A stretch of 34,753 nucleotides of DNA from Gammaproteobacteria bacterium. Its GTDB lineage: Bacteria > Pseudomonadota > Gammaproteobacteria > SZUA-229. The notes below the pieces were generated by a model, which worked only from the letters and a program-made list of their open reading frames with translations, was not told the DNA's origin and did not search any database. The stretch spans positions 1 to 34,753 of the forward strand of contig JAPHRB010000136.1 of NCBI GenBank assembly GCA_026197015.1, read 5' to 3'. Shown here piece by piece: positions 10,638 to 22,639 of the stretch; position 1 is the stretch's first letter, and each line of letters opens with the position of its first letter. A program made the position numbers and the translations under genes.

Positions 10638-10828
10638 ATTAAATGACAGATTTATCAACTTTCATTAATGTGATGTTTTTATTGAGCTTTATTTAAATTA
10701 GATTATTATTAATCACTAATGCATTTGTTTTTTTTATGATTTAAATACAATTCGAAATTTTATTGAGTAGTGGCTAGAGGGTATTATTTGTTTTTGGTAT
10801 TATAATAAGCTTCACTTATCGTGAGATA

Positions 10829-10841
10829 CACATAATATGTG
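10829..10841. promoter_or_regulatory. Palindrome upstream of the nuo promoter (possible operator)
   Basis: CACATA-A-TATGTG, perfect palindrome, about 20 bp upstream of the candidate nuo -35 element. Confidence 0.3.
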
Positions 10842-10859
10842 ATGACATGAGCATATTTA

Positions 10860-10889
10860 TTGACTAAAGTCAGTGCTGCAAACCATAAT
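10860..10889 (+). promoter_or_regulatory. Candidate sigma70 promoter for the nuo operon
   Basis: TTGACT (10860-10865), 18-nt spacer, CATAAT (10884-10889), 44 nt upstream of the nuoA ATG. Confidence 0.5.
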
Positions 10890-10932
10890 AAGAGCTTTGC
10901 CTCGTCATTATTGACTGTGAGAAAACAATAAA

Positions 10933-11292
10933 ATGCTCGAAAATTACATACCTGTTTTAATTTTTATTGCTGTTGGTTTATTCGTTGGTGTCGCTATGAT
11001 TGCGCTGGGCGGATTTATTCTTGCTCCTAGCAAACCTGATGAAGTAAAAAATTCCCCTTATGAATGCGGTTTTTCTGCATTTGAAGATGCACGTTTGAAG
11101 TTTGATGTGCGCTTTTATCTGGTTGCAATTCTGTTTATTATTTTTGATCTGGAAATTGCATTTCTATTCCCCTGGGCTATTGTGCTTGAGGATATTGGAA
11201 TATTCGGCATAGTGGCTATGGGAATATTTCTTGGAATACTGGTAATTGGATTTATATATGAGTGGAAAAAAGGGGCGCTAGAATGGGAATAG
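10933..11292 (+). CDS. nuoA: NADH-quinone oxidoreductase subunit A
   Basis: 119 aa; [44 protein letters not shown] is the NuoA signature. Confidence 0.97.
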   Translation: MLENYIPVLIFIAVGLFVGVAMIALGGFILAPSKPDEVKNSPYECGFSAFEDARLKFDVRFYLVAILFIIFDLEIAFLFPWAIVLEDIGIFGIVAMGIFLGILVIGFIYEWKKGALEWE

Positions 11293-11765
11293 AAGGCATT
11301 CTGGACAAAGGTTTTGTCACCACGTCAGTTGATAGCGTTGTTAACTGGGCACGTACCGGTTCAATGTGGCCAATGACGTTTGGTTTGGCATGTTGTGCGG
11401 TTGAAATGATGCAGGCTGGTGCCTCCCGTTATGATCTTGATCGATTCGGTATTATTTTCCGTGGTTCACCTCGACAGTCTGATGTAATGATTGTTGCCGG
11501 CACCTTAACGAATAAAATGGCTCCTGCGTTACGTAAAGTGTATGACCAGATGCCGGAGCCGCGTTGGGTTATATCCATGGGGTCATGTGCTAACGGCGGT
11601 GGTTATTATCATTACTCCTATTCAGTAGTCAGGGGCTGCGACAGAATTATCCCGGTAGATATTTATGTGCCAGGTTGCCCGCCAACGGCAGAAGCATTGA
11701 TTTATGGAATAATTCAATTGCAAAATAAAATTAAACGCACTTGTACTATTGCTCGACAGGCTTAA
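11283..11765 (+). CDS. nuoB: NADH-quinone oxidoreductase subunit B (start revised to ATG 11283)
   Basis: [43 protein letters not shown]...; the ORF track uses an upstream GTG at 11262, but ATG 11283 gives the typical NuoB N-terminus. Confidence 0.96.
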   Translation: MGIEGILDKGFVTTSVDSVVNWARTGSMWPMTFGLACCAVEMMQAGASRYDLDRFGIIFRGSPRQSDVMIVAGTLTNKMAPALRKVYDQMPEPRWVISMGSCANGGGYYHYSYSVVRGCDRIIPVDIYVPGCPPTAEALIYGIIQLQNKIKRTCTIARQA

Positions 11766-12490
11766 TGAATATGACGGCAATTGAAAAACTATCAGAGCAA
11801 CTTGATCAGGTTTTTACTTCTAAATTACAAAGTAAGAAACTGGAGCTGGGTGAGATTACTATTGAAGTAAGCGCAGATGATTATTTAACGGTTTGTAAAC
11901 AACTGCATGATAATGAGTCTTTTGCTTTTGAAATTCTTATTGATTTATGCGGTATAGATTATTCCGCTTATGGTCAGGACGAATGGAAAACGGATGCCTC
12001 TGCAAATGGTTTCAGTCGGGGTGTAGAGAGTGCTCAGCATGGCCGTTTAAAATTTGGTGATGAGTTGCCCGAAAACGAAAATAGCGGCAAACGCTTCGCG
12101 GTTATAGTGCATTTATTATCGATTAAAAATAATCAACGGTTACGCGTTCGAGTATTTGCTGAAGATGATGCGTACCCTGTTGTTAAGTCAGTAGTTGATA
12201 TCTGGAATGGTGTTAACTGGTTTGAACGTGAAGCGTTTGATTTATTCGGTATCCATTTTGATGGGCACCCTGATTTACGACGCATTCTCACCGATTATGG
12301 TTTTGTGGGTCACCCCTTTAGAAAAGATTTCCCTTTATCGGGTAACGTTGAAATGCGTTATGACGAAGAGCAAAAACGTGTTGTATATGAACCGGTGAGT
12401 ATTGAACCTCGAGTACTGGTTCCACGTGTCATCAGAGAAAATAAAAAACATCAAAACCTGTCTGCTAATGAACTGGAAAGTGAAGATTAA
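11765..12490 (+). CDS. nuoC: NADH-quinone oxidoreductase subunit C (start revised to ATG 11765)
   Basis: LCGIDYS..., [65 protein letters not shown] overlap with nuoB. Confidence 0.96.
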   Translation: MNMTAIEKLSEQLDQVFTSKLQSKKLELGEITIEVSADDYLTVCKQLHDNESFAFEILIDLCGIDYSAYGQDEWKTDASANGFSRGVESAQHGRLKFGDELPENENSGKRFAVIVHLLSIKNNQRLRVRVFAEDDAYPVVKSVVDIWNGVNWFEREAFDLFGIHFDGHPDLRRILTDYGFVGHPFRKDFPLSGNVEMRYDEEQKRVVYEPVSIEPRVLVPRVIRENKKHQNLSANELESED

Positions 12491-12492
12491 AC

Positions 12493-13746
12493 ATGCCTGA
12501 AATTCGCAACTATACATTGAATTTTGGCCCTCAGCATCCAGCAGCCCATGGCGTATTACGTTTGATACTGGAAATGGATGGAGAGGTTATTCAGCGAGCA
12601 GACCCGCATATTGGTTTGTTGCATCGAGCAACGGAAAAGCTGGCTGAGTCAAAACCTTATAATCAAAGCATTGGTTATATGGATCGTCTCGATTATGTTT
12701 CCATGATGTGTAATGAACACGGTTATATTTTGGCATTAGAAAAATTACTTGGTGTAGAAGTCCCTGAACGTGCGCAATATATTCGCGTTATGTTTGATGA
12801 AATCACCCGGCTTTTAAATCATTTGTTATGGATTGGTGCTCATGGTTTAGATGTGGGGGCGATGACAATGTTTTTATACGCTTTCCGTGAACGTGAAGAT
12901 TTAATGGATGTATACGAAGCGGTTTCTGGCGCACGTTTACATGCTACTTATTATCGTCCGGGTGGAGTCGCGCGTGACCTGCCTGATTCAATGCCTCAAT
13001 ACAAAGCATCTAAATGGCACAGTCAGAAAGAAGTTAATAGATTAAATGATACCCGTAGTGGTTCATTGCTTGATTTTATTGAAGACTTTACAAAACGTTT
13101 TCCAACTTATGTAGATGAGTATGAAACGCTATTAACCGATAATCGAATCTGGAAGCAGCGTTTAGTTGATATTGCGATTGTTTCACCCGAGCGTGCGATG
13201 CAATTAGGTTTTACGGGTCCCATGTTACGTGGTTCTGGTGTTGAGTGGGATTTACGAAAAAAACAGCCTTATGCTGTCTACGATAAAATGGATTTTGATA
13301 TTCCTGTGGGTACCAATGGTGATTCTTATGATCGTTATCTGGTGCGCATGGAAGAGATGCGACAGTCCAATAGAATTATCAGGCAATGCGTAGACTGGTT
13401 AAGAGTAAACCCCGGCCCAGTACTGGCGCAGGATCATAAAGTAACGCCACCCAGCCGTAAAGAAATGAAAGGTGATATGGAATCGTTGATTCATCACTTT
13501 AAATTATTTACTGAAGGTTTCTGTTTGCCAGAAGGTGAAGCTTATGGTGCAGTTGAGCACCCTAAGGGGGAGTTTGGCGTTTATTTAAATTCAGATGGTG
13601 CGAATAAGCCTTACCGGTTAAAAATTCGTGCCCCGGGTTTTGCCCATTTATCAGCATTAGATGAAATGACCCGCGGACACATGTTATCTGATGTGGTTGC
13701 GGTAATTGGAACACAAGATATCGTATTTGGTGAAATAGACCGATGA
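12493..13746 (+). CDS. nuoD: NADH-quinone oxidoreductase subunit D
   Basis: 417 aa; [37 protein letters not shown] motifs. Confidence 0.98.
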   Translation: MPEIRNYTLNFGPQHPAAHGVLRLILEMDGEVIQRADPHIGLLHRATEKLAESKPYNQSIGYMDRLDYVSMMCNEHGYILALEKLLGVEVPERAQYIRVMFDEITRLLNHLLWIGAHGLDVGAMTMFLYAFREREDLMDVYEAVSGARLHATYYRPGGVARDLPDSMPQYKASKWHSQKEVNRLNDTRSGSLLDFIEDFTKRFPTYVDEYETLLTDNRIWKQRLVDIAIVSPERAMQLGFTGPMLRGSGVEWDLRKKQPYAVYDKMDFDIPVGTNGDSYDRYLVRMEEMRQSNRIIRQCVDWLRVNPGPVLAQDHKVTPPSRKEMKGDMESLIHHFKLFTEGFCLPEGEAYGAVEHPKGEFGVYLNSDGANKPYRLKIRAPGFAHLSALDEMTRGHMLSDVVAVIGTQDIVFGEIDR

Positions 13747-14237
13747 GTACAGACGAACAAGTTTTATCAGCACATACATTAGAAGAAATTGCAGAGTGGG
13801 AATCTCGATACCCGCCTGAGCATAAAAAATCTGCATTGCTGGCTGCTTTGACTGCGGCGCAACATCAAAACAAAGGTTTTTTAACTGTGCCTATAATGGA
13901 CGCAGTAGCGAAAAGACTGGAGTTGTCAAAAATAGAAGTTTATGAAGTGGCTAGCTTCTATTCAATGTATGAATTAAACCCGGTTGGTAGAAATAATGTA
14001 GCAGTCTGTACCAATGTCTGTTGCATGCTGATGGGGTCGGATACGATTGTAAGTCACCTTGAAAAAAAGCTGGGTATTAAATTAGGTGAAAGTACAGATG
14101 ACGGTCGGATCTATTTAAAAGTTGAAGAAGAATGTCTTGCAGCTTGTGCCGGTGGCCCAATGATGCAGGTTAATCATAAATATTATACTGAGCTCACTAT
14201 TGATAAAGTAGATGAGATCATTGACGGGCTGGATTAG
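13743..14237 (+). CDS. nuoE: NADH-quinone oxidoreductase subunit E
   Basis: 164 aa; 2Fe-2S ligand pattern CTNVCC...[16 protein letters not shown]; 4-nt overlap with nuoD. Confidence 0.97.
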   Translation: MSTDEQVLSAHTLEEIAEWESRYPPEHKKSALLAALTAAQHQNKGFLTVPIMDAVAKRLELSKIEVYEVASFYSMYELNPVGRNNVAVCTNVCCMLMGSDTIVSHLEKKLGIKLGESTDDGRIYLKVEEECLAACAGGPMMQVNHKYYTELTIDKVDEIIDGLD

Positions 14238-14253
14238 ATTATGGTGATTGGGC

Positions 14254-15540
14254 ATGGCTAACGAAGTTTGCTACGCAACGCTGCAATTTGAAAGCGAGCA
14301 ATGGTCCTATGAAAACTATCTAAAGGTAGGCGGTTATCAGGCATGGAATAAAATCCTTGAGGAAAAACTGTCACCAGAAGATGTTATTGAAATTGTAAAA
14401 GCCTCGGGTTTGCGTGGTCGTGGTGGAGCAGGTTTTCCTACCGGATTGAAATGGAGCTTTATGCCGCGTAATGCACCGGTGCAGAAATATATTGTGTGTA
14501 ATTCAGATGAATCTGAACCGGGTACCTGCAAAGATAGAGATATTTTACGATTTAACCCCCATGCACTAGTTGAAGGTATGCTTATTGCGGGTTACTGCAT
14601 TGGCGCCACGGTTGGTTACAACTATATGCGCGGTGAGTTTATGGATGAGGTTTATGAGCGCTTTTCAGATGCCGTTAAAGAAGCTTATGAGCATGGCTAC
14701 TTAGGTAAAAATATTAATGGCTCAGGTGTTGATTTTGATTTGTATCCAACACTTGGTGCTGGCGCTTATATTTGTGGTGAAGAAACTGCCTTATTAGAAT
14801 CATTAGAAGGTAAAAAAGGTCAGCCAAGATTCAAACCGCCATTCCCGGCTAATGTCGGTTTGTATGGTAAACCGACAACCATAAATAATACTGAATCATT
14901 AGCATCTGTGCCAAGCATTGTGCGTGAAGGCGCTGAATGGTTTAAGGCTTTTGGTGTTGAAAATTCCGGTGGGACTAAATGTTTTTCTGTTTCAGGCCAT
15001 GTGCAAAAACCCGGTAACTTCGAAGTAAATATGGGGCTGCCATTTAAGGAATTATTAGAACTTGCTGGTGGTGTTACTGAAGGGAGACAGTTAAAAGCGG
15101 TTATTCCCGGTGGCTCTTCGGTGCCTGTTGTGCCAGCAGAAATTATGCTTGAAGCCAATATGGATTACGACTCAATTACTAAAGCGGGTTCTATGTTAGG
15201 TTCCGGTGCGTTAATCATAATGGATGACAGCACCGACATGGTAAAAGTACTGCAACGTTTATCACGCTTTTATTTTTCTGAGTCCTGTGGTCAATGTACA
15301 CCTTGTCGTGAAGGTACAGGCTGGTTGTATCGAATGCTGACACGTATTGTTGAAGGCAAAGGTGAACTTGAAGATTTAGATCGACTAGATGATGTTGCTG
15401 CAAAAATTGAAGGCCGTACCATTTGTGCATTGGGTGATGCCGCCGCTATGCCGGTAAGAAGTTTTATTAAACATTATCGTGAAGAATTTGAATACTACAT
15501 TGAACACAAGTGTTCCATGATCGACGGAGCGGGCAAATAA
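14254..15540 (+). CDS. nuoF: NADH-quinone oxidoreductase subunit F (start probably ATG 14254)
   Basis: [63 protein letters not shown] motifs; ORF-track start at 14248 is TTG. Confidence 0.97.
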   Translation: MANEVCYATLQFESEQWSYENYLKVGGYQAWNKILEEKLSPEDVIEIVKASGLRGRGGAGFPTGLKWSFMPRNAPVQKYIVCNSDESEPGTCKDRDILRFNPHALVEGMLIAGYCIGATVGYNYMRGEFMDEVYERFSDAVKEAYEHGYLGKNINGSGVDFDLYPTLGAGAYICGEETALLESLEGKKGQPRFKPPFPANVGLYGKPTTINNTESLASVPSIVREGAEWFKAFGVENSGGTKCFSVSGHVQKPGNFEVNMGLPFKELLELAGGVTEGRQLKAVIPGGSSVPVVPAEIMLEANMDYDSITKAGSMLGSGALIIMDDSTDMVKVLQRLSRFYFSESCGQCTPCREGTGWLYRMLTRIVEGKGELEDLDRLDDVAAKIEGRTICALGDAAAMPVRSFIKHYREEFEYYIEHKCSMIDGAGK

Positions 15541-17912
15541 TGTCAGAAGATATCGTTACATTTACCGTTGATGATGTTGAGCTAACTGCACCGAAAGGTT
15601 CAATGTTGATACAGGCAACGGATAAAGCGGGAATTCATATTCCGCGTTTTTGTTATCATGAAAAATTATCAGTAGCCGCTAACTGTCGTATGTGTCTGGT
15701 TGATGTTGAAAAAGCTCCTAAACCTATGCCTGCTTGTGCCACGCCAATTATGGAAGGCATGATTGTTCATACACAATCGGCTAAAGCGGTAGAAGCACAA
15801 AAATCAGTAATGGAGTTTTTATTGATTAATCATCCGTTAGACTGTCCTATTTGTGATCAGGGCGGTGAATGTGAGTTACAGGATTTATCTGTGGCTTACG
15901 GCGGTGATCATTCTCAGTACACAGATATTAAACGTGTTGTGTTTGATAAGGATATTGGTCCATTAATTCAAACAGAATTAACGCGTTGTATTCAATGTAC
16001 TCGATGTGTACGTTTTGGTGAAGAAATTGCAGGCATGCGTGAACTGGGTATGACTGATCGTGGAGATCGTGCGGTAATTGGTACGTTTATTTCCAAGAGT
16101 GTTGACTCAGAAATGTCTGGCAACGTGATTGATATATGTCCGGTCGGCGCATTAACTGCAAAACCTTCAAGGTTTAGTGGTCGCTCATGGGAGATGATGC
16201 AACATGCAGCTGTATCTCCGCATGATTCAGTAGGTTCAAATTTATTCCTGCATACCCTCGATGGTAAAGTAAATCGTGTGGTGCCTCGTGCAAACGAATC
16301 CATTAACGAAGTATGGATTTCAGACCGTGATCGTTTTAGTTATCAGGGGTTGCACTCAGACGATCGTGCTACTCGGCCAATGATGAAGTTAAATGGTGAG
16401 TGGATAGAAACAGACTGGAATACGGCGCTCAAATATGCCGTTGATGGTTTACAGGCAGTTATTAAAGAAAACTCAGCTGATGAGTTAGCGTGTTGGGTAT
16501 CTCCAAATGCAACCGTAGAAGAACAATTTTTAGCGCAAAAATTAATGCGTGGTTTAGGTAGTAATAACATTGACCACCGTTTAAGACAAACAGATTTTAC
16601 CGATCAGGATTTTGCACCAGTAATGCCCTGGATTGGTAACGATATAGAGTCTATAGAACGTCTGGAAGCCATTTTATTAGTGGGTTCTCATGTGCGTAAA
16701 GAACAGCCGCTTATAGCTCATCGTTTTATAAAAGCCTCTAGACATCATCAGGTGAAAATTTCTGCTGTTAATCCACGTAAATTCAATTGGCGTTTTAAAA
16801 TCAGCAATGAATTAATATCATCGGCAGAAGGTATGGTTGAAAACCTCGCGGCAATTGCTAAAGCGGCTGGTGCGGAGCAGGTAAATGTATCTGAACTTAT
16901 CAACAGCTCTGTTGTTGATGAAAGCCATAAAGCTATTGCTGAAGAATTAAAAACAGCAGGTAGTGTGGCGACTATTTTCATCGGAAATATTGCGGTACAA
17001 CATCCGCAGTTTTCAACGTTACGCGCTTTAAGTCATGCAATAGCAAAACAAACAGGTGCAACTCTGGCTTACTTGCCAGAAGCGGCAAATGTGGCTGGTG
17101 CCTGGTTAGCGGGAAGTCTGCCGCACCGTTTTGCGGGTGGATCAAGAACTAATTCTGCAGGCGCTAATATCGCAGAGATGGTGGCCTCTCCAAAGAAAGC
17201 GTTAATATTGTTTAATATAGAGCCAGAGTTTGATGTCGCCAACCCGGCGAAAGCGATGGATGCAGTTGATGCCGCTGATTTTAAAATCGTTATAAATAAC
17301 TATGCCAGCGAAACGATGAAAGATTATGCGGATGTAATTTTGCCTCTAGCTGCTTTTAGCGAAACCTCAGGTACTTATGTTAATGCTGAAGGTTTCTGGC
17401 AAAGTTTTAAAGGTGCTACCTCTGCTTTAGCTGAGTCGCGACCTGGCTGGAAAATTTTACGTGTGCTTGCGAACTTAATGAAAGTTGATGGTTTTGAATA
17501 TATGTCTTCTGAAGAAGTGCGTAATGAAGTGAAAGAGCAATGTCGTGATATTCAGTTAGATAATACTCTGGCAGGAGATTCGCCGGTTGCCGATGTTCCA
17601 GAAACGAGCGGTTTACAGCGTGTTGGCGATGTTTCGTTATATGCAGTAGATTCACTGGTTAGGCGTTCTACAGCATTACAGCTGACGAAAGATGCAGATC
17701 AAAATCATGTGGCAATTAATTCCGTGTTGGCTGCAAGATTAAAACTTGAAGAAGGTGATAGAGTATCGGTTACTCAGTCTGGCCATTGTGAGCTGACGGA
17801 TATTAAAATTGATAATGCAATAGCTGATGATTGTGTCTGGTTAGCTGCATCTGAGGAGTTAAGTATTCAAATGGGTACGACCTATTCACCGATTGAGTTG
17901 GAGAAGGCCTGA
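15540..17912 (+). CDS. nuoG: NADH-quinone oxidoreductase subunit G (start revised to ATG 15540)
   Basis: [78 protein letters not shown] overlap with nuoF. Confidence 0.97.
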   Translation: MSEDIVTFTVDDVELTAPKGSMLIQATDKAGIHIPRFCYHEKLSVAANCRMCLVDVEKAPKPMPACATPIMEGMIVHTQSAKAVEAQKSVMEFLLINHPLDCPICDQGGECELQDLSVAYGGDHSQYTDIKRVVFDKDIGPLIQTELTRCIQCTRCVRFGEEIAGMRELGMTDRGDRAVIGTFISKSVDSEMSGNVIDICPVGALTAKPSRFSGRSWEMMQHAAVSPHDSVGSNLFLHTLDGKVNRVVPRANESINEVWISDRDRFSYQGLHSDDRATRPMMKLNGEWIETDWNTALKYAVDGLQAVIKENSADELACWVSPNATVEEQFLAQKLMRGLGSNNIDHRLRQTDFTDQDFAPVMPWIGNDIESIERLEAILLVGSHVRKEQPLIAHRFIKASRHHQVKISAVNPRKFNWRFKISNELISSAEGMVENLAAIAKAAGAEQVNVSELINSSVVDESHKAIAEELKTAGSVATIFIGNIAVQHPQFSTLRALSHAIAKQTGATLAYLPEAANVAGAWLAGSLPHRFAGGSRTNSAGANIAEMVASPKKALILFNIEPEFDVANPAKAMDAVDAADFKIVINNYASETMKDYADVILPLAAFSETSGTYVNAEGFWQSFKGATSALAESRPGWKILRVLANLMKVDGFEYMSSEEVRNEVKEQCRDIQLDNTLAGDSPVADVPETSGLQRVGDVSLYAVDSLVRRSTALQLTKDADQNHVAINSVLAARLKLEEGDRVSVTQSGHCELTDIKIDNAIADDCVWLAASEELSIQMGTTYSPIELEKA

Positions 17913-17914
17913 TT

Positions 17915-19012
17915 ATGGAGTGGTTATTCTCATTAGCACCTGATTTTATGGTTGATTTCTGGAACTGGTTACCTCAGTGGATACAGGTGTTAGCTGAGAA
18001 CCTGTTATACATTGTTTTAATTATGGTTCCACTGATGTTGTGTGTTGCTTATGTAACCTATGCCGAAAGAAAAATAATCGGTTATATGCAGGTTCGTTTA
18101 GGTCCCAATAGAGTAGGGCCCAAGGGCTGGTTACAACCAATAGCTGATGCTATAAAATTAATGTTTAAAGAAGTTATTATTCCGACTAACTCGAACAAAT
18201 TTTTATTTTTATTCGCACCCATATTAACGCTTGGCCCTGCATTGGCTGCCTGGGCAGTTATTCCTTTTTTCGAAGGTGTGCAATTATCAAACCTGAATGC
18301 AGGCCTGTTATATATCCTGGCACTCACTTCAATGGGTGTTTATGGTGTCATTATTGCCGGTTGGGCCTCGAACTCAAAATATGCAATTCTGGGCGCGCTC
18401 AGATCGGCTGCGCAGGTAGTGGCATATGAAATTGCCATGGGTTTTGCTCTGGTAGGTGTATTAATGGCCAGCGGTAGTTTAAATCTGGGGGATATTATTG
18501 CGCGTCAGGAAGGCGGTTTTATGAGCTGGTTCTGGTTGCCGTTATTGCCTTTACTTGCTGTTTATTTTATATCGGGTGTTGCTGAAACTAACCGTGCACC
18601 TTTCGATGTTGCCGAAGGCGAGTCAGAAATAGTAGCAGGTTTCCATGTGGACTATTCCGGTATGGCCTTTGCGGTATTCTTTCTTGCTGAATACGCTAAT
18701 ATAATACTTATTGCAGCCCTCACATCTCTGATGTTTTTCGGCGGCTGGATGTCACCTTTTGGCTCTATGGCTGATCATGCTCTATTAGGTGATGGTACGC
18801 ACTGGTTTATTTTAAAAACCATGTTCTTTATCTATATGTTCCTCTGGTTCCGGGCTACCTTCCCAAGATATCGTTATGATCAAATTATGCGTCTGGGCTG
18901 GAAAGTTTTTATTCCTGTAACGATTGTCTGGTTAGTTGTTGAAGCTGTAATGGTTGTAATGCAAGTTGGCCCATGGGCTGTAGATACAGCAGCAAGTGTG
19001 GCGGGAGCATAA
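17915..19012 (+). CDS. nuoH: NADH-quinone oxidoreductase subunit H
   Basis: 365 aa; [60 protein letters not shown]. Confidence 0.98.
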   Translation: MEWLFSLAPDFMVDFWNWLPQWIQVLAENLLYIVLIMVPLMLCVAYVTYAERKIIGYMQVRLGPNRVGPKGWLQPIADAIKLMFKEVIIPTNSNKFLFLFAPILTLGPALAAWAVIPFFEGVQLSNLNAGLLYILALTSMGVYGVIIAGWASNSKYAILGALRSAAQVVAYEIAMGFALVGVLMASGSLNLGDIIARQEGGFMSWFWLPLLPLLAVYFISGVAETNRAPFDVAEGESEIVAGFHVDYSGMAFAVFFLAEYANIILIAALTSLMFFGGWMSPFGSMADHALLGDGTHWFILKTMFFIYMFLWFRATFPRYRYDQIMRLGWKVFIPVTIVWLVVEAVMVVMQVGPWAVDTAASVAGA

Positions 19013-19015
19013 AAA

Positions 19016-19510
19016 ATGACAATGAGAACGATTAAATATTATTTAAAAAGTTTTTTATTCCTGGAATTAGTTAAAGGTTTGATGGTGACGGGTGGTTACC
19101 TCTTTAAAAGAAAGATCACCCTGCAATACCCGGAACAAAAAACGCCAATTTCACCTCGTTTTAGAGGATTGCATGCGCAACGACGTTACGCAAATGGTGA
19201 AGAGCGCTGCATTGCATGTAAGTTATGTGAGGCGGTATGTCCCGCATTAGCAATTACTATAGATGTTGAAGAGCGTGATGATGGTACGCGACGCACATCA
19301 AAATATGATATCGATTTATTCAAATGTATTTATTGCGGCTTTTGTGAAGAGGCCTGCCCCGTTGATGCAATTGTAGAAACGGATGTTTTTGAATACCACT
19401 TTGAAAACCGTGGTGAAAACATTATGACAAAAGATAAATTGCTAGCTGTTGGTGATAAATATGAAGAATCAATAGCCGCAAATCGTGCAGCAGACGCTCC
19501 CTACAGATAA
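19016..19510 (+). CDS. nuoI: NADH-quinone oxidoreductase subunit I
   Basis: 164 aa; two 4Fe-4S motifs [12 protein letters not shown] and [12 protein letters not shown]. Confidence 0.98.
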   Translation: MTMRTIKYYLKSFLFLELVKGLMVTGGYLFKRKITLQYPEQKTPISPRFRGLHAQRRYANGEERCIACKLCEAVCPALAITIDVEERDDGTRRTSKYDIDLFKCIYCGFCEEACPVDAIVETDVFEYHFENRGENIMTKDKLLAVGDKYEESIAANRAADAPYR

Positions 19511-19650
19511 TGTAGGTTCGAATTTATTCGAGCGGTTAAAGTTTTTAATATCGTAATTTGCAAATAAATTGGCACCGACAAAGAAAGAATTAATAGAAAA
19601 TAATTTGCGTTTATTCGCGTGTATTTGCGGACAAACTGCTTTTAATACTT
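19500..19650. repeat. Composite intergenic repeat in nuoI-nuoJ (TGTAGG REP-like segment plus one 28-nt arm of a dispersed inverted-repeat element)
   Basis: CCTACA-GATAA-TGTAGG (19500-19516) over the nuoI stop; TTCGAATTTATTCGAG; TTTGCGTTTATTCGCGTGTATTTGCGGA (19604-19631) matches the arms at 31428-31455 (25/28, inverted) and 31527-31554 (24/28, direct). Confidence 0.6.
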
Positions 19651-19664
19651 AAGTGGAACAACAC

Positions 19665-20285
19665 ATGACATTTTTTGAAGTCGTCTTTTATGCTTTTTCT
19701 ACCCTAATGGTAGTCGCTGCATTGGGCGTAGTTAGTGCGCGAAACCCTGTACATTCAGTGCTTTTTCTGGTGCTTACATTCTTTGCAAGTTCAGCTATCT
19801 GGTTACTACTGGAAGCAGAGTTTTTAGCTATTACGCTGGTACTGGTTTATGTTGGCGCAGTAATGGTGTTGTTCCTGTTCGTTGTTATGATGCTGGATAT
19901 TAATGTAACCCGCATGCGCGAAGGTTTAATGCGTTATGCGCCATTTGGAATAGCTATTGCTATTTTATTAATCGTGCAAATGGTAATGGTTGTTGGGCCG
20001 GAGCATTTTGGTTTGCTGGCATTCCCTGTGCCTGAATCTCATGCGGCAGATTATAGTAATACTAAAGAGTTAGGGCGTGTTCTTTATACTGATTATGTAT
20101 ATGCGTTTGAACTCGCATCAGTGATTTTGTTAGTTGCGATTGTTGCGGCAATTACATTAACAATGCGTCGTCGCCCAAATACCCGGTATCAAAAGCCGGG
20201 TGCACAAATGAAAGTATTAAAAGAAGATCGTTTGCGGATTATAAAAATGAAGTCGGAAACTATTGAGCCGGAGAATAAGCAGTGA
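19665..20285 (+). CDS. nuoJ: NADH-quinone oxidoreductase subunit J (start probably ATG 19665)
   Basis: [81 protein letters not shown]-track GTG start is upstream. Confidence 0.96.
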   Translation: MTFFEVVFYAFSTLMVVAALGVVSARNPVHSVLFLVLTFFASSAIWLLLEAEFLAITLVLVYVGAVMVLFLFVVMMLDINVTRMREGLMRYAPFGIAIAILLIVQMVMVVGPEHFGLLAFPVPESHAADYSNTKELGRVLYTDYVYAFELASVILLVAIVAAITLTMRRRPNTRYQKPGAQMKVLKEDRLRIIKMKSETIEPENKQ

Positions 20286-20587
20286 TCCCTTTATCTAGTT
20301 ACCTCATTCTAGGCGCGATACTTTTCTCAATTAGTATTGCAGGTATATTTATTAATCGAAAAAATGTCATCGTGCTTCTAATGTGCATTGAATTAATGTT
20401 ACTCGCGGTTAATATAAACTTTATCGCTTTCTCGCATTTTTTAGGCGATACGGCAGGTCAGGTATTTGTTTTCTTTATTCTCACGGTAGCTGCAGCTGAA
20501 GCAGCCATTGGTCTTGCGATTCTCGTTGTCGTATTCCGTAACCGACAGACAATAAATGTGTCTGAACTGAATACGCTTAAGGGTTAG
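20282..20587 (+). CDS. nuoK: NADH-quinone oxidoreductase subunit K (GTG start)
   Basis: 101 aa; [31 protein letters not shown]...[19 protein letters not shown]. Confidence 0.97.
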   Translation: MIPLSSYLILGAILFSISIAGIFINRKNVIVLLMCIELMLLAVNINFIAFSHFLGDTAGQVFVFFILTVAAAEAAIGLAILVVVFRNRQTINVSELNTLKG

Positions 20588-20591
20588 AAAG

Positions 20592-22553
20592 ATGGATATG
20601 GAACTCATTTATTTAGCAATACCACTAGCTTCTTTATTCGGTGCCATTATGGCTGGATTTTTTGGCAAAGCTATTGGTCGGTCTGGCGCGCATACGGTTA
20701 CGATTGCCGGTGTAGCTAGCTCATTTATTCTGTCACTTATGGCATATAACCATATTGTATTGCAGGCTGGTGATATTTATAACCAGACGGTCTATACATG
20801 GATGGTGAGTGATGGTTTACGATTTGAAGTCGGTTTTTTAGTAGACAAGCTGACAGTAATGATGATGTGCGTAGTAACCGGTGTATCGTTAATGGTGCAT
20901 ATTTATACCATTGGTTATATGCGTGATGATCCTGGTTATCAGCGTTTCTTCAGTTATATTTCACTGTTTACGTTTGCCATGTTGATGTTAGTTATGTCGA
21001 ACAACTTCTTTCAGCTGTTTTTTGGCTGGGAAGCAGTTGGGCTGGTTTCTTATTTACTGATTGGTTTCTGGTATAAAAAAGAAACGGCGATATATGCAAA
21101 CTTAAAAGCATTTTTAGTCAATCGTGTTGGCGACTTTGGTTTTATTCTGGGTATTGCAGCGGTTGTGATGTACGCAGGTAGTCTTGATTACAAAGAAGTA
21201 TTTGCGGCAGCCCCGCAAATATCAAACCAGGTTTTAGATATTGGTTTTGGTGAGTGGTCAGTCATCAGTGTCATCTGTATATTGTTGTTTATTGGCGCTA
21301 TGGGTAAATCAGCACAAGTGCCATTACATGTCTGGTTGCCTGATTCAATGGAAGGCCCAACGCCTATTTCTGCATTAATCCATGCGGCAACAATGGTTAC
21401 CGCAGGTATTTTCATGGTGGCACGTATGTCGCCATTATTTGAGTTTTCCGAAGCTGCATTAACCTTTGTTATGATTATTGGTGCTATTACTGCCTTATTT
21501 ATGGGGCTAATTGGTATCGTTCAAAATGATATTAAACGAGTGGTTGCTTACTCAACACTTTCACAACTGGGTTACATGACAGTTGCTTTAGGTGTTTCAG
21601 CTTACTCTGCAGCCGTGTTTCATTTAATGACCCATGCATTTTTTAAAGCGCTTTTATTCTTAGGCGCAGGATCCGTCATTATTGCTATGCATCACGAGCA
21701 GGATATGCGCAAGATGGGTGGTTTGAGAAAATACATGCCAATTACCTGGATAACATCTCTAATCGGCTCTCTTGCGCTGATAGGGTTCCCTGGGTTCTCA
21801 GGTTTCTTCTCGAAAGATTCAATTATTCTTGCGGTAGGGGCGTCAGATTTGCCCGGTGCAGATATTGTTCACTGGATGGTTTTAGCGGGTGTATTTATTA
21901 CAGCCTTTTACTCTTTCCGTATGTATTTTTTGGTGTTTCATGGTAAAGAGCGTATGGATGAACACACTAAAGAGCATCTTCGCGAAACACCCTGGGTGGT
22001 TACTGTTCCATTAATCGCACTAGCAATACCGTCAGTAATTATTGGCTGGATGACCATTGAACCAATGTTATTTGGAAGTTATTTCGCTGATGCAATCGTT
22101 GTGCATGAGTCAAATAATGTTATGGCAACATTGAAAGAAAGCTTCCATGGTCAGTGGGCGATGGTTGAGCATGGAATATTTTCATTACCATTTTTATTGG
22201 CTTTGTCAGGTGTAGGTTCTGCCTGGTATATCTATATGAAAAATCCACAGATTGCAGATAAGGCTCAACAAAAGTTTTCGTTTATTCACACGATGCTGGA
22301 GAAAAAATACTGGATCGATGAGCTTTACGTAAAAGTATTTAGCGATGGCAGTCGTGTTTTAGGCAAGGGATTCTGGAAAGCAGGTGATGTAGCAATAATA
22401 GACGGCCTAATTATAAATGGTTCAGCAAAAGTTGTCGGCTGGTTTGCAGGGGTCGTGCGTCATGTGCAAACCGGCATGCTTTATCACTATGCATTTGCAA
22501 TGATTTTGGGTCTGGTTGGGTTGTTATATCTATTTGCTAATCCAGCAAGCTAA
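20592..22553 (+). CDS. nuoL: NADH-quinone oxidoreductase subunit L
   Basis: 653 aa; antiporter-like subunit; FFGWEAVGLVSYLLIGFWY, KSAQVPLHVWLPDSMEGPTPISALIHAATMVTAGIFMVAR. Confidence 0.98.
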   Translation: MDMELIYLAIPLASLFGAIMAGFFGKAIGRSGAHTVTIAGVASSFILSLMAYNHIVLQAGDIYNQTVYTWMVSDGLRFEVGFLVDKLTVMMMCVVTGVSLMVHIYTIGYMRDDPGYQRFFSYISLFTFAMLMLVMSNNFFQLFFGWEAVGLVSYLLIGFWYKKETAIYANLKAFLVNRVGDFGFILGIAAVVMYAGSLDYKEVFAAAPQISNQVLDIGFGEWSVISVICILLFIGAMGKSAQVPLHVWLPDSMEGPTPISALIHAATMVTAGIFMVARMSPLFEFSEAALTFVMIIGAITALFMGLIGIVQNDIKRVVAYSTLSQLGYMTVALGVSAYSAAVFHLMTHAFFKALLFLGAGSVIIAMHHEQDMRKMGGLRKYMPITWITSLIGSLALIGFPGFSGFFSKDSIILAVGASDLPGADIVHWMVLAGVFITAFYSFRMYFLVFHGKERMDEHTKEHLRETPWVVTVPLIALAIPSVIIGWMTIEPMLFGSYFADAIVVHESNNVMATLKESFHGQWAMVEHGIFSLPFLLALSGVGSAWYIYMKNPQIADKAQQKFSFIHTMLEKKYWIDELYVKVFSDGSRVLGKGFWKAGDVAIIDGLIINGSAKVVGWFAGVVRHVQTGMLYHYAFAMILGLVGLLYLFANPAS

Positions 22554-22639
22554 TTGCTTTCTCTTTAGAAAGCCTGAAAGTATAAAAAAATACGAATGAA
22601 AATATACATAATGAAAAATAACATCAGGATTAAATCATA

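Noticed and set aside
11940-12110. Insertion-like segment in NuoC ([41 protein letters not shown])
   Set aside because: A variable loop at this position is common in proteobacterial NuoC; the flanking conserved motifs are intact.
14820-15158. 112-aa antisense ORF within nuoF, and similar antisense ORFs in nuoG, nuoH, nuoL, nuoM and nuoN
   Set aside because: All lie opposite conserved nuo coding frames and show no domain or translation signal.
22556-22573. Hairpin GCTTTCT-CTTT-AGAAAGC in the nuoL-nuoM spacer
   Set aside because: Perfect but small and AT-rich with no T run; too weak to call a terminator or regulatory element.
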